DNA of 41,077 nucleotides, from contig JAHBWF010000064.1 in NCBI GenBank assembly GCA_019637105.1, forward strand, positions 1 to 41,077, in the 5' to 3' direction. Positions within the stretch are counted from its first letter, which is position 1; every line of letters starts with the position of its first letter. The stretch comes from Labilithrix sp. Lineage in GTDB: Bacteria > Myxococcota_A > Polyangia > Polyangiales > Polyangiaceae. The translations under genes and the position numbers were made by a program. The notes beneath the pieces are model-generated. The model did not search any database and had not been told where the DNA came from. It saw only the letters and a list, made by a program, of their open reading frames with translations. Below, one piece after another: positions 16,043 to 25,795 of the stretch.

Positions 16043-17305
16043 CTACCTCGCCTCGCAGAAGCCGAAGCGGCACTTGCCGCCGTTGCAGGGAGCGTCGTTC
16101 CCGACCGTGCACGCGGTGCAGGTCGTCGTCCCTTGCGGGACGTTCTTCTCGAAGTAGCAGCCGCACGGCGCCGGATCCTCGTAGAGCGAGAGGTCCGCGC
16201 CGTCGCCCGTGCGGGTCACCTTCATCGCGCACTCCGGGACGAGGCCGCTCTGCACGACCTGGAGGAGCCCGTCGACGTCGTCGCCCGTGCGCGTGCCCAT
16301 CACGAGCTCGTAGAAGCGCCGCGCGTTCGCGTCCGTGATCGTCTTCGTGCCCGGCGTCACGGTCGCGATGTACGGCGTCGGAGACCAGGGGAGGTAGTGG
16401 CCGTCGCGAACGTTCTGCTTGTCGAAGCGCGTGCTGGTCGAGTCGGGGAAGTAGGCGAACCGCTGGCCGAACGTCTTGAACGCCAGCAGCTTGATGTCCG
16501 CGCGGCGCTGATCGAACAGCTCGGTGCCGAGGATGCCGAGCGTCGCCTCGGGGGTCGGGCTGTTCATCACCGACGCGATGAGGTCCTCCGACGTCCCCGA
16601 GCTCGCCGCGGCCTGCATCTGGGTCGGGAGCAGCCGGATCGCCGAGGCCATCGTGAGGGTCGTGCTCGCGGTGTTGCCGCGCTTGAACCGCAGGTTCTGC
16701 ACGGTCCACGGGGCGGCCTCGCCGCCGCCCTCGGTGAAGCCGTACGCGAGGTAGCCCTCCTCCGCGGTGATGGCGACCTGGCTGCTGCTCTTGTTCGTGA
16801 TGAACGCGTACGCCTGCACGGGGCCCTCGAAGACGCCGATATCGTTCGGCTGCGCGGGGGTCTGCGTGCAGCTCGAGAGGTACGTCGCGCCGATGCCGAG
16901 CGCGATCGGCTCGGCGGGCGGTCCGTCGGGGACGGTGCACGTCGGGGCCGGCCCCGACGGATCGAAAGCCGCGCTGGAGGGGATGTACCGCACCGGTCGG
17001 GGCGTCGCCCCGTCGGCCACGGTGGTCATGAGCGCGTGGCTGAAGAGGTCGTCTCGGATGTTGCAGGTCGGGCGGTTGCGGTAGAAGACGCGGAGCTTCG
17101 ACGACGACTGCATCAGGAGCTTGCCGATCTTCTTGACGATCGGCTCCTGGGTGTCTCCGTTCTCGATGTAGAGCGCGGGGACGTTGTTGTCTTCGTCCGA
17201 CAGGCTCGCGCAGGGATCGCCGTCCGCCGCGACGGCGCGCCCGGAGACGGCGACGAGTGAGACGGCGAGCGCACAACCGAGCGCTCGCGAGGGCTCGCTT
17301 CGCAT
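16043..17305 (-). CDS. Periplasmic phosphate-binding-like (type 2 PBP) protein with Cys-rich tail
   Basis: 420 residues with cleavable signal peptide (about 1-27, VAA-DG). The body resembles PstS-like substrate-binding proteins of myxobacteria: ALYIENGDTQEPIVKKIGKLL at the start, TYLSSCTQTP and VFEGPVQAYAFITNKSS followed by ITAEEGYLAYGF, FKRGNTASTTLTMASAI, and FAYFPDSTSTRFDKQNVRDG. Residues about 381-420 form a tail with seven cysteines (PCGCYFE, CTACTVG, CNGGKCRFGFCEAR). A strong Shine-Dalgarno GGGAGGAA precedes the ATG. It heads the operon that continues with a small lipoprotein, porin and TonB-type receptor. No PstCAB-type inner-membrane permease is encoded nearby, so it may act as a scavenging or surface-associated binder. 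Ligand identity is inference. Confidence 0.72.
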   Translation of the reverse strand: MRSEPSRALGCALAVSLVAVSGRAVAADGDPCASLSDEDNNVPALYIENGDTQEPIVKKIGKLLMQSSSKLRVFYRNRPTCNIRDDLFSHALMTTVADGATPRPVRYIPSSAAFDPSGPAPTCTVPDGPPAEPIALGIGATYLSSCTQTPAQPNDIGVFEGPVQAYAFITNKSSSQVAITAEEGYLAYGFTEGGGEAAPWTVQNLRFKRGNTASTTLTMASAIRLLPTQMQAAASSGTSEDLIASVMNSPTPEATLGILGTELFDQRRADIKLLAFKTFGQRFAYFPDSTSTRFDKQNVRDGHYLPWSPTPYIATVTPGTKTITDANARRFYELVMGTRTGDDVDGLLQVVQSGLVPECAMKVTRTGDGADLSLYEDPAPCGCYFEKNVPQGTTTCTACTVGNDAPCNGGKCRFGFCEAR

Positions 17306-17369
17306 GGTTCCTCCCGTGAATCGACGTGGAGCTGGAGGGTGTCACGCGGCGGCGGGCGGGGGGCGCGCC

Positions 17370-17398
17370 ATTTGGCGGGCGCGGCGAGATGTAACCAA
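17370..17398 (-). promoter_or_regulatory. Candidate promoter of the phosphate-binding-like operon
   Basis: On the - strand TTGGTT (17398-17393) and CCAAAT (17375-17370) are 17 bp apart, each matching 3 of 6 consensus bases. The predicted leader would be about 58 nt and contains the good Shine-Dalgarno. The -35 box directly abuts the palindrome at 17399-17416. Confidence 0.28.
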
Positions 17399-17416
17399 GG
17401 TCACACCCGTGTGACC
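17399..17416. promoter_or_regulatory. Perfect palindrome GGTCACAC-CC-GTGTGACC, candidate operator
   Basis: Eight-base arms with a 2-base centre, 94 bp upstream of the first gene of the - strand operon and directly adjacent to a possible -35 box. The size and symmetry fit a dimeric regulator site in an activator position. A half-site-like GTGTCAC occurs at about 17339-17345. Confidence 0.5.
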
Positions 17417-17589
17417 TCGACGGCGATTTTCGCGTCCGGCGCGCTCGGGCGGGTGACGCGCGCAGGCCGCAGATCGCGCCCGCCGGGCGCTCGATCGCGG
17501 CCTGGTCGACTCGGCGCGCCTGATGGCCGCCGTCCGCAATCGGCGGCGGCGCGCGCCCGCGCGGACGATTCGGCGCGCAGCGGCGACAT

Positions 17590-17607
17590 AAAAACGATAG
17601 TGTTTTT
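17590..17607. promoter_or_regulatory. AT-rich inverted repeat AAAAAC-N6-GTTTTT
   Basis: Six-base arms around GATAGT, in an unusually AT-rich patch (17588-17610) within very GC-rich DNA, 90 bp upstream of the small gene at 17698. Could be an operator or the upstream part of its promoter. The rest of 17417-17697 shows no gene or other clear signal. Confidence 0.35.
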
Positions 17608-17697
17608 GAAAAGCCCGCCCGCGCGACGCGGCGGGCACGACGCCTGCACCGCCGGGAGCCTCGCCCGCGGTCGCCCTGGCCTCGAGGAAGGAACCCG

Positions 17698-18048
17698 ATG
17701 CAGCTCCGTCACGACACGATCGACACGAAGACCCTCGCGTGCGTCGTCGAGGTCGCCTTGCCGATGCCCGTCAGCCACGCGTGGGTCGCTTACGCCTGCC
17801 GCGCCGCCGGCGTCGCGAAGCCGCGGTGGAGCTCCGCCTCGCGCGTCTGGACCACGAGCGCGAAGGGAGAGGGCGGCCACGCGGAGACGATCTCGATCAC
17901 GAACGGTCGCGGTCCGAACAGCGTCCGCGTGCGGGCGGAGTGGATCGCGCCGGCGACGGACGCCCCGGAGACGGCGACGACCCGCCGCCTCGTGACCGCG
18001 TTCGTCACGGGCATGCAGTGGGCGGTCCGCCGCCGGGCGACGGCGTGA
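17698..18048 (+). CDS. Small unknown protein
   Basis: 116 residues with an excellent Shine-Dalgarno (AGGAAGGA, 5-6 nt before ATG), which is the main reason for calling it. No signal peptide or membrane helix. Sequence contains two cysteines (LACVVEV, AYACRAAG), an aromatic-rich centre (ASRVWTTSAKGEGG) and a basic C-terminus (WAVRRRATA). I recognise no domain. It stands alone between the divergent phosphate-binding-like operon and hemE, with an AT-rich inverted repeat upstream and a GC-rich hairpin 29 nt after its stop. Confidence 0.62.
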   Translation: MQLRHDTIDTKTLACVVEVALPMPVSHAWVAYACRAAGVAKPRWSSASRVWTTSAKGEGGHAETISITNGRGPNSVRVRAEWIAPATDAPETATTRRLVTAFVTGMQWAVRRRATA

Positions 18049-18076
18049 TCGACCGCGTCGCCGGACAGCCCGCGAA

Positions 18077-18097
18077 GCGCCGGCGAAGCTCCGGCGC
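18077..18097. terminator. GC-rich hairpin after the small gene
   Basis: GCGCCGG and CCGGCGC form a perfect 7-bp stem with a 7-nt loop, followed by CTT. It starts 29 nt after the stop at 18048. No long T-run, so a terminator function is tentative. The remainder of the gap to hemE shows nothing else definite. Confidence 0.35.
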
Positions 18098-18243
18098 CTT
18101 CGCCGCGAGCGCGACCTCGGAGGGCGCCGGCCGGGCGGCTGGAGCTCTCGCGAGCGCCGTCGCGCGCTGCCCGGTCCCGGCGTGAGCGCGCCGGGCGATC
18201 GCGCCGCCACCGCTCGGACACGCGTGGTGATACCCTCGCCGGC

Positions 18244-19266
18244 ATGAACGATCGCTTCCTCCGCGCGTGCCGCCGCGAGCCCGTGGACTGCACGCCCGTC
18301 TGGATGATGCGGCAGGCGGGGCGCTACATGGCCGAGTACCGCGCGCTGCGCGAGAAGTACACGCTCCTCGAGCTCTGCAAGACGCCCGAGCTCGCGATGA
18401 AGGTGACGCTCCAGCCGATGAAGCTGAACGTCGACGCGGCGATCCTCTTCGCCGACATCCTCCTGCCGCTCGAGCCGATGGGCGCGCCCTTCGAGTTCGC
18501 CAAGGGAGAGGGGCCCGTCATCCACGCGCCCATCACGTCGCGCGCCGGCGTCGACGCGCTCCGCGTGATCGAGCCCGAGGACGGCCTCGGCTACGTCATG
18601 GAGGCGATCAAGCTCCTGAAGAAGGAGCTGCCCGTGCCCCTCATCGGCTTCGCCGGCGCGCCGTTCACGCTCGCCAGCTACCTCGTCGAGGGCGGCAAGA
18701 GCCGCGACTTCCTCAAGACGAAGCGGCTCATGTACACCGAGCCCGAGACCTGGAACCTCCTCATGCAGAAGCTCGCGGAGGTCGTCCGGAGGTATCTCCA
18801 CGCGCAGATCGACGCGGGCGCGGACGCCGTCCAGCTCTTCGACTCGTGGGTCGGGCAGCTCGGTCCCGCCGACTACGTCGAGTACGTCCAACCGCACGTC
18901 GCCCACATCCTGAAGGACGTCGAGACGCGCGGCGTCCCGGTGATCCACTTCGGCGTCGGGACGCAGTCGCTCCTCCCGGCGATGCGCGACGCCGGCGGCA
19001 CCGTGCTCGGCCTCGACTGGCGCACGCCGATCGCCGAGACCTGGGCGAAGCTCGGCCACGATCGCGCCGTGCAGGGCAACCTCGACTCGACCGTCCTGTT
19101 CGCGCCGCGCGCCGTCGCGTTGAAGCACGCGCAGCGCGTGCTCGACGACGCCGGCGGACGGCTGGGGCACGTCTTCAACCTCGGCCACGGCATCCTGCCG
19201 GAGACGCCGGTCGAGACGGTGCAGGCGGTGGTCGACTACGTGCACGAGGCTTCGGCGAAGAGGTGA
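18244..19266 (+). CDS. hemE: Uroporphyrinogen decarboxylase
   Basis: 340 residues, the usual length. Decarboxylates the four acetate side chains of uroporphyrinogen III to give coproporphyrinogen III in the cytoplasm. Both family signatures are present: PVWMMRQAGRYMAEYR near residues 19-34 (substrate-binding Arg and Gln) and IGFAGAPFTLASYLVEGG near 139. The catalytic-site Asp in FADILLPLEPMG and the conserved VQGNLDS and FNLGHGILPETP near the end are also seen. No Shine-Dalgarno; a TACCCT hexamer lies 7 nt before the ATG, so the mRNA may be leaderless. First gene of a haem operon with hemH 70 nt downstream. Confidence 0.97.
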   Translation: MNDRFLRACRREPVDCTPVWMMRQAGRYMAEYRALREKYTLLELCKTPELAMKVTLQPMKLNVDAAILFADILLPLEPMGAPFEFAKGEGPVIHAPITSRAGVDALRVIEPEDGLGYVMEAIKLLKKELPVPLIGFAGAPFTLASYLVEGGKSRDFLKTKRLMYTEPETWNLLMQKLAEVVRRYLHAQIDAGADAVQLFDSWVGQLGPADYVEYVQPHVAHILKDVETRGVPVIHFGVGTQSLLPAMRDAGGTVLGLDWRTPIAETWAKLGHDRAVQGNLDSTVLFAPRAVALKHAQRVLDDAGGRLGHVFNLGHGILPETPVETVQAVVDYVHEASAKR

Positions 19267-19336
19267 CGACGCGGACCGAGCGCGGAGCTCGACCGAGACG
19301 CGCGCCGCGGGCGCGGCGGCTCGCGGGAGAGCCGAC

Positions 19337-20323
19337 GTGACGCCCGCCGGTCGCGACACGGCGGTCGTGCTCGTCGCGCACGGGACGGTCGAGTCGCTCG
19401 ACGACCTCCCGGAGTTCCTCGCCAACATCCGGCGCGGGCAGGCCGCGCCCCCCGAGCTCGTCGCGGAGGTTCGCCGTCGCTACGAGGCGATCGGCGGGCG
19501 GTCGCCGCTCCTCGACGTCACGCGCGAGGTCGCGGCGAAGCTCGAGGCGAAGCTCGGGCTCCCCACGCGCGTGGCGATGCGCCTCTTTCACCCGTACCCG
19601 AAGGACGTCCTCGCCGAGCTCGCGGCCGAGGGGATCCGTCGTGTCGTGACCGTCCCGCTCGCGCAGCACTCCGCCGGCGTCTACGGCAGCGCGGTGCAGG
19701 CGGCGGCGAACGCGGTCGATCCGACGCTCGAGGTCCTCGCGGCGCCCAACTGGGGCCGCACGCCCGAGCTCACGCGCGCGTTCGCCGCGAGCGTCGTCGG
19801 CGCCTTGGCCCGCGTCCCGCGCGGAGAGGCCGCGCGGACCGCGCTCGTCCTGACGGCGCACAGCCTCCCGATCTCCGTCGTCCGGGCGGGAGATCCCTAC
19901 GCGGACGAGTTTCGCGCCAGCGTCGAGGACATCGTCGCGGAGGTGCGCGCGCGCGCCGGCGGGGCGTTCGCCGAGCACGTGGTCGCGTTCCAGAGCCAAG
20001 GCATCGGCACGGGCGTGGAGTGGCTCGGCCCCGACCTCCGCGCGACGCTCGAGGCGCTCTCTGCGCGCGGCGTCGCGCACGTCGTCGTCGCGCCGGTCGG
20101 CTTTCTGGCCGATCACGTGGAGATCCTCTATGACCTCGATATCGAGGCGAAGGCCTGGTGCGAAGGGGAGCTCGGGATCGTGCTTTATCGAAGCGCTTCG
20201 TTGAACGCAGGAGACGGCATCGTCGACGCCCTCGCGGCGGTGACGCGTGACGTCCTCGCGCGGAGCGCGCGCGCCGGCGGGGGCTCCTCCGGCTCGAAGA
20301 AGGGCCACGAGCGGGCCGGATGA
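19337..20323 (+). CDS. hemH: Ferrochelatase
   Basis: 328 residues from GTG. Inserts ferrous iron into protoporphyrin IX. The catalytic His175 lies in LTAHSLPISV and the acidic Glu262 in GFLADHVEILYDLDIE, both hallmarks of the family; the N-terminus has the usual LVAHGT motif and an RRYEAIGGRSPLLDVT segment. There is no C-terminal cysteine cluster, so it should lack the [2Fe-2S] centre of some ferrochelatases. The last about 25 residues are Gly/Ser/Lys-rich and probably disordered. Its TGA overlaps the ATG of the oxidase gene (ATGA), so the two final steps of haem synthesis are coupled. Confidence 0.94.
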   Translation: MTPAGRDTAVVLVAHGTVESLDDLPEFLANIRRGQAAPPELVAEVRRRYEAIGGRSPLLDVTREVAAKLEAKLGLPTRVAMRLFHPYPKDVLAELAAEGIRRVVTVPLAQHSAGVYGSAVQAAANAVDPTLEVLAAPNWGRTPELTRAFAASVVGALARVPRGEAARTALVLTAHSLPISVVRAGDPYADEFRASVEDIVAEVRARAGGAFAEHVVAFQSQGIGTGVEWLGPDLRATLEALSARGVAHVVVAPVGFLADHVEILYDLDIEAKAWCEGELGIVLYRSASLNAGDGIVDALAAVTRDVLARSARAGGGSSGSKKGHERAG

Positions 20324-21729
20324 AGCGCGTCGTCATCGTCGGCGGAGGCATCACGGGGCTCGCGGCCGCGCACGCGCTCGAGAAGGGGCGGGAGCGCTGC
20401 GAGGTCCAGCTCGTGGAGGCCGGCCCGCAGCTCGGCGGCAACCTCCGGACGCTCCGGCACAACGGCTTCATCATCGACGCGGGGCCCGACTCGTGGATCG
20501 CCGCGAAGCCGCACGCCACCCGCCTGGCGCGGGCGGTCGGCCTCGGCGACGAGCTCATCGGCACCCGCCCCGACACGCGCCGCGTCTACATCGTCTGGCA
20601 GCGCAAGCTCTACCCGATGCCGGCGGGCCTCATCCTCGGCGTCCCGACCGAGGTGAAGCCGCTCCTCGACAGCGAGCTGCTCGGCTGGGACGCGAAGATG
20701 CGGGCCGGGCTCGACCTCGTCGTCCCGCCGCGGCGCTGGAAGGACGACGACGACGAGAGCATCGGCTCGTTCGTCGCGCGCCGCCTCGGGAGCGACGTCG
20801 CCGAGCGCATCGCCGGGCCGCTCCTCGGCGGCATCTTCGCCGGCGATCCCGGCTCGCTCTCCGTCCGCGCGTGCGTCCCGCAGCTCGTCGACGCCGAGCG
20901 CGACCACGGCTCGCTCGTCGTCGCGATGCGGGCGATGAAGGAGAAGCGCCGCGCCAAGGCGGGCGAGGGCGAGTCGTCCGCGTTCCTCTCGCTGAAGCGA
21001 GGCGTCGGCGATCTCGTGGTCAACGTCGCGCACAAGCTCCGCGACGCCGAGGTGTCGACCTCGCGCGCGGCGTCGAGCGTCGACCGGCTGCCCGAGGGCG
21101 ATCCGCGCGGCCGCTGGGTCGTCGAGACGAGCGCCGGCCCGCTCCACGCCGACGAGGTCGTGCTCGCCGTCCCCGCCAACGTCGTGGCGCCGCTCGTCCG
21201 CGGCCTCGATCCCGAGCTCTCCGCGATGTGCGCCGAGGTCGACTACGCGTCGGCGGCCACCGTCTTCCTCGCGTACCGCAAGTTCGACGTCCGCCACCCG
21301 CTCGACGCGGTCGGCTTCCTCGTGCCGCGCGCCGAGAACCGGCCCATCCTCGCCTGCACCTTCGTCTCGAGCAAGTGGGACCACCGCGCCCCCGCCGGGC
21401 AGGTGCTCCTCCGCGTCTTCTTCGGCGGCGCGGGCAACGAGCACATGGTCGCGCGCGACGACGCCGATCTCGTGCGCCTCGCGCGCTCGCAGGTGCTCGA
21501 TCTGCTCGACATCGACCGGCCGCCGTCGTTCGCGAAGGTCTTCCGCTTCGAGCGCTCGAGCCCGCAGCCGCACGTCGGCCACCTCCCGCGCATGCGCCGG
21601 CTGCTCGCGCGGGCGGCGACCCACCCCGGGCTCCACGTCGGCGGCAACGGCTACATCGGCACGGGCATCCCGGACGCCGTCCGCCAGGGGGAGGAGATCG
21701 CCGCGCGGATCACGCCGCTCGATCCCTGA
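20320..21729 (+). CDS. hemG: HemY-type protoporphyrinogen oxidase (FAD)
   Basis: 469 residues of the flavin amine-oxidase superfamily. FAD-binding GGGITGLAAAHAL at residues 5-17, then a typical second motif region with GGNLRTLRHNGFIIDAGPDSW; the C-terminal FAD contact GGNGYIGTGIPDAVRQGEE is near residues 445-463. Middle section LKRGVGDLVVNVAHKL matches the substrate domain of oxygen-dependent protoporphyrinogen oxidases. It is of the HemY/PPO type, which in several databases carries the symbol hemG; it is unrelated to the flavodoxin-like HemG of E. coli. Oxidises protoporphyrinogen IX to protoporphyrin IX, substrate for the overlapping upstream hemH. Its stop is 14 bp from a convergent gene. 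Confidence 0.93.
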   Translation: MKRVVIVGGGITGLAAAHALEKGRERCEVQLVEAGPQLGGNLRTLRHNGFIIDAGPDSWIAAKPHATRLARAVGLGDELIGTRPDTRRVYIVWQRKLYPMPAGLILGVPTEVKPLLDSELLGWDAKMRAGLDLVVPPRRWKDDDDESIGSFVARRLGSDVAERIAGPLLGGIFAGDPGSLSVRACVPQLVDAERDHGSLVVAMRAMKEKRRAKAGEGESSAFLSLKRGVGDLVVNVAHKLRDAEVSTSRAASSVDRLPEGDPRGRWVVETSAGPLHADEVVLAVPANVVAPLVRGLDPELSAMCAEVDYASAATVFLAYRKFDVRHPLDAVGFLVPRAENRPILACTFVSSKWDHRAPAGQVLLRVFFGGAGNEHMVARDDADLVRLARSQVLDLLDIDRPPSFAKVFRFERSSPQPHVGHLPRMRRLLARAATHPGLHVGGNGYIGTGIPDAVRQGEEIAARITPLDP

Positions 21730-21743
21730 CGCCGGCGCCGGAT

Positions 21744-22141
21744 TCAGAGCCGGCCGAACGCGGCCTTGGTCTCGGGCTTCATCCAGTAGATGAGGAGCGG
21801 GATGGCGAAGACCGCGGTGCAGCTCGAGAGGCCGAGGCAGATCGCGACGAGCCCGACGATCCAGCCCCACGGCTTGTAAGGCACGAACGCGCCCAGCGCG
21901 AACAGGCCGCCGAAGACGAAGACGAGGAGCCCGAGCGCGGCGGTCGTCACGTCCCCGGCGAGGGTGGGCTGGCGGTGAGCCTCGTCCGGCCCCGCGGGCG
22001 CGAGGAACTGCCAGAGCGCGAAGAAGCCGACGTACAGCGCGAGCGTCGTCGCGGCGTAGACGCGAAACCACGTGATCACCGCGGGGCGGCCGCGCGTGAA
22101 CCCGGGCGGGGCGTACCCGTAGCCGAACGGCTGACCCTGCA

Positions 22142-22142
<1 letters not shown>
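21744..22142 (-). CDS. Small membrane protein, unknown
   Basis: 132 residues with three clear hydrophobic helices (about 21-43, 61-84, 91-117) and a Gly/Tyr/Pro-rich N-terminus (GQPFGYGYAPPGF), a form common in small prokaryotic membrane proteins with a cytoplasmic low-complexity tail. No catalytic motif. ATG overlaps the stop of the acyl-CoA mutase gene (TGATG), so it is translated with it, but no functional link is known. Confidence 0.65.
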
Positions 22143-23878
<1,736 letters not shown>

Positions 23879-24031
23879 GGTCGAACTCTAGTCCCGACCC
23901 GCTCCACCTGCCAGCGCGGCTGACGTCGCCGCGCGTTCTACGACGCGCCGCGCCGCAGCCGGCTCCTCCCGCGCGCGCACGGCGCCCCGCCGCGCCCTCG
24001 GCGTCGGTCGCGCCGGAGCCCTCGCCGGCGC

Positions 24032-24694
24032 TCAGGCCGCTTCGGCCTTCTCGTCGCTCTTGTCGGCCTTCTCGCCCCGGGCCCGCCACCACTCGACGAT
24101 CATCGGCATGACCGACAGGAGCACGATGCCGATGACGATGAGCTCGAAGCGCTCTTTCACGAACGGGATCTGGCCGAGCAGCCAGCCCGAGCCGAGCATC
24201 AACAGGACCCACGCGACGGCGCCGACGACGTTGTAGGCGATGAACCGCTTGTAGTTCATCGCGCCCGCGCCCGCGACGAACGGCGCGAACGTGCGGACGA
24301 TGGGCACGAAGCGGGCGAGGATGATCGTCTTTCCGCCGTACTTCTCGAAGAACTTGTGCGTCTTGTCGAGGTGCTTCTTGTTGAAGAGGCGCGACTTCTC
24401 GCCCTTCATCACGCGCGGGCCGATCGCCTTGCCGACGTGGTAGTTCAACGTGTCGCCGAGGATCGCCGCGACGATGAGCCCGGCCGCGAGGAGCGCCGGG
24501 TTCAAGTAGCCGCGCGAGGCGACCGCCCCGGCCGCGAAGAGCAGCGAGTCGCCCGGCAAGAACGGCATGATCACGAGCCCCGTCTCGACGAACACGATCG
24601 CGAACAGGATCGCGTACGTCGTGTTGCCGTGATCGATCGTGAACTGATCGAGGTTCTTCGTGAGGCTGCGGAAGATCTCCAGAAGCTCGTGCAT
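24032..24694 (-). CDS. DedA-family membrane protein
   Basis: 220 residues with several membrane helices. DedA hallmarks: ETGLVIMPFLPGDSLLFAAGA (acidic residue and PGDS re-entrant loop), LGDTLNYHVGKAIGPRV (the GDxxxYxxGxxxG motif), ILARFVPIVRTFAPFVAGAGAM (FxRFxPxxRxxxPxxAG) and YNVVGAVAWVLLMLGSGWLLG. DedA proteins are half-transporter-like; members are implicated in undecaprenyl-phosphate or phospholipid recycling and envelope proton homeostasis. The C-terminus is a charged tail (GEKADKSDEKAEAA). Separated by about 150 nt from both neighbours, so probably transcribed on its own; those two gaps hold nothing I can name. Confidence 0.9.
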   Translation of the reverse strand: MHELLEIFRSLTKNLDQFTIDHGNTTYAILFAIVFVETGLVIMPFLPGDSLLFAAGAVASRGYLNPALLAAGLIVAAILGDTLNYHVGKAIGPRVMKGEKSRLFNKKHLDKTHKFFEKYGGKTIILARFVPIVRTFAPFVAGAGAMNYKRFIAYNVVGAVAWVLLMLGSGWLLGQIPFVKERFELIVIGIVLLSVMPMIVEWWRARGEKADKSDEKAEAA

Positions 24695-24849
24695 CGGCGC
24701 CGGAACGTGTAGACCGCCTCCCCCCGGCCGTCGAGCGGAAGATGCGCCGGCGCGCGGAAGAGCTCGAGCGCCGCGTCCGCGCGCCGCCGTCCCCCCGGAC
24801 GTGGAGCCCGGCGAAACGAGGCCGACCGGACGCCCGGAGAGCGTGGGGA

Positions 24850-25734
24850 TTACGGCTTGTTGCGGGGAGCCGGGCCGGGCGAGGTCGTCTCGTCGGCCGG
24901 CTCCGTCGCGGCGTCGTCCCGGACCGACTTGAGGCGCGCGGCCGGGATCTCCTCCGTCGGCGCCTCGAGCTGCTCCTCGATCTTGATGAGCACGGCCGTG
25001 ACGTTGTCCTCGCCGCCGTGCTCGTTCGCGCGGGCGATGAGCTTGGCGCAGGCGTCGCGGATGTCCGCGTTCTGCACGACGATCTTCTGGATCTCCTCGT
25101 CCGTCACCATGCCGGAGAGGCCGTCGGAGCAGAGGACGTAGACGTCGCCCGGCGTGGGCTCGTCGTGCTGGAGATCGACGACGACCTGATCCTGCATCCC
25201 GAGGGCGCGCGTGATGACGTTCTTCGGGAGCTCGCTGCGCTGCTCTTCCGTGAGGTCGGGCATCGCGAGGAGGTAGTCGTTGATGAGCGAGTGGTCGCGC
25301 GTGAGCAGCTGGATCTGGCCCGCGCGGACGCGGTAGCAGCGCGAGTCGCCGACGTGGCCGATGTACATGCGCCCCTTGCGGGGGCTGAACATGGCGCCGA
25401 CGACGGTGGTGCCCATGCCGTGGTACTCGCGCGACCGCGTGCTCCGCTCGAAGATCTGGCGGTTGGCCACGCGGATGCCCGTCAGGAGGCGGTTCTCCTC
25501 CTCCGACAGGTTCGTGTCGAAGTGGAACGGCCAGGTGACGTCGTCGTTGGCCGTGGATTTGAAGAACTCGCTGATCGTCTCGGTCGCCAGCTTCGAGGCG
25601 ACGTCACCTGCGCGGTGACCGCCCATGCCGTCGGCGACGACGAACAGATCGTACTCCTTGAGGACGACGTAGGAGTCCTCGTTGTGCTCCCGTTGGAGCC
25701 CTACGTCGCTTGCTCCCGCTGCGATAGCCCGCAT
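24850..25734 (-). CDS. PP2C-family protein serine/threonine phosphatase
   Basis: 294 residues, one PP2C domain spanning about 5-250. Metal-binding and active-site motifs are all present: DVGLQREHNEDSYVV, FVVADGMGGHRAGDVAS, IGHVGDSRCYRVRAG, YVLCSDGLSGMVTDEE and GGEDNVTAVLIKI. Catalyses Mn/Mg-dependent dephosphorylation of Ser/Thr, usually counteracting Hanks-type kinases, which are abundant in myxobacteria; no kinase is encoded nearby. The C-terminal 40 residues are acidic and Pro-rich. A TTG three bases upstream could also start it; ATG 25734 chosen. It follows frr by 61 nt and may share its promoter. Confidence 0.92.
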   Translation of the reverse strand: MRAIAAGASDVGLQREHNEDSYVVLKEYDLFVVADGMGGHRAGDVASKLATETISEFFKSTANDDVTWPFHFDTNLSEEENRLLTGIRVANRQIFERSTRSREYHGMGTTVVGAMFSPRKGRMYIGHVGDSRCYRVRAGQIQLLTRDHSLINDYLLAMPDLTEEQRSELPKNVITRALGMQDQVVVDLQHDEPTPGDVYVLCSDGLSGMVTDEEIQKIVVQNADIRDACAKLIARANEHGGEDNVTAVLIKIEEQLEAPTEEIPAARLKSVRDDAATEPADETTSPGPAPRNKP

Positions 25735-25795
25735 CAAGTAGACGACTCCGCTGGTGATCTCAGGCTCGCCGGTAAGCTCGTGGGTGTCAAGGAGG

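Noticed and set aside
17306-17420. Sigma-54 promoter upstream of the phosphate-binding-like operon
   Set aside because: A TTGG...CGC pattern exists but GG and GC are 9 rather than 10 bases apart, so it does not fit the -24/-12 rule.
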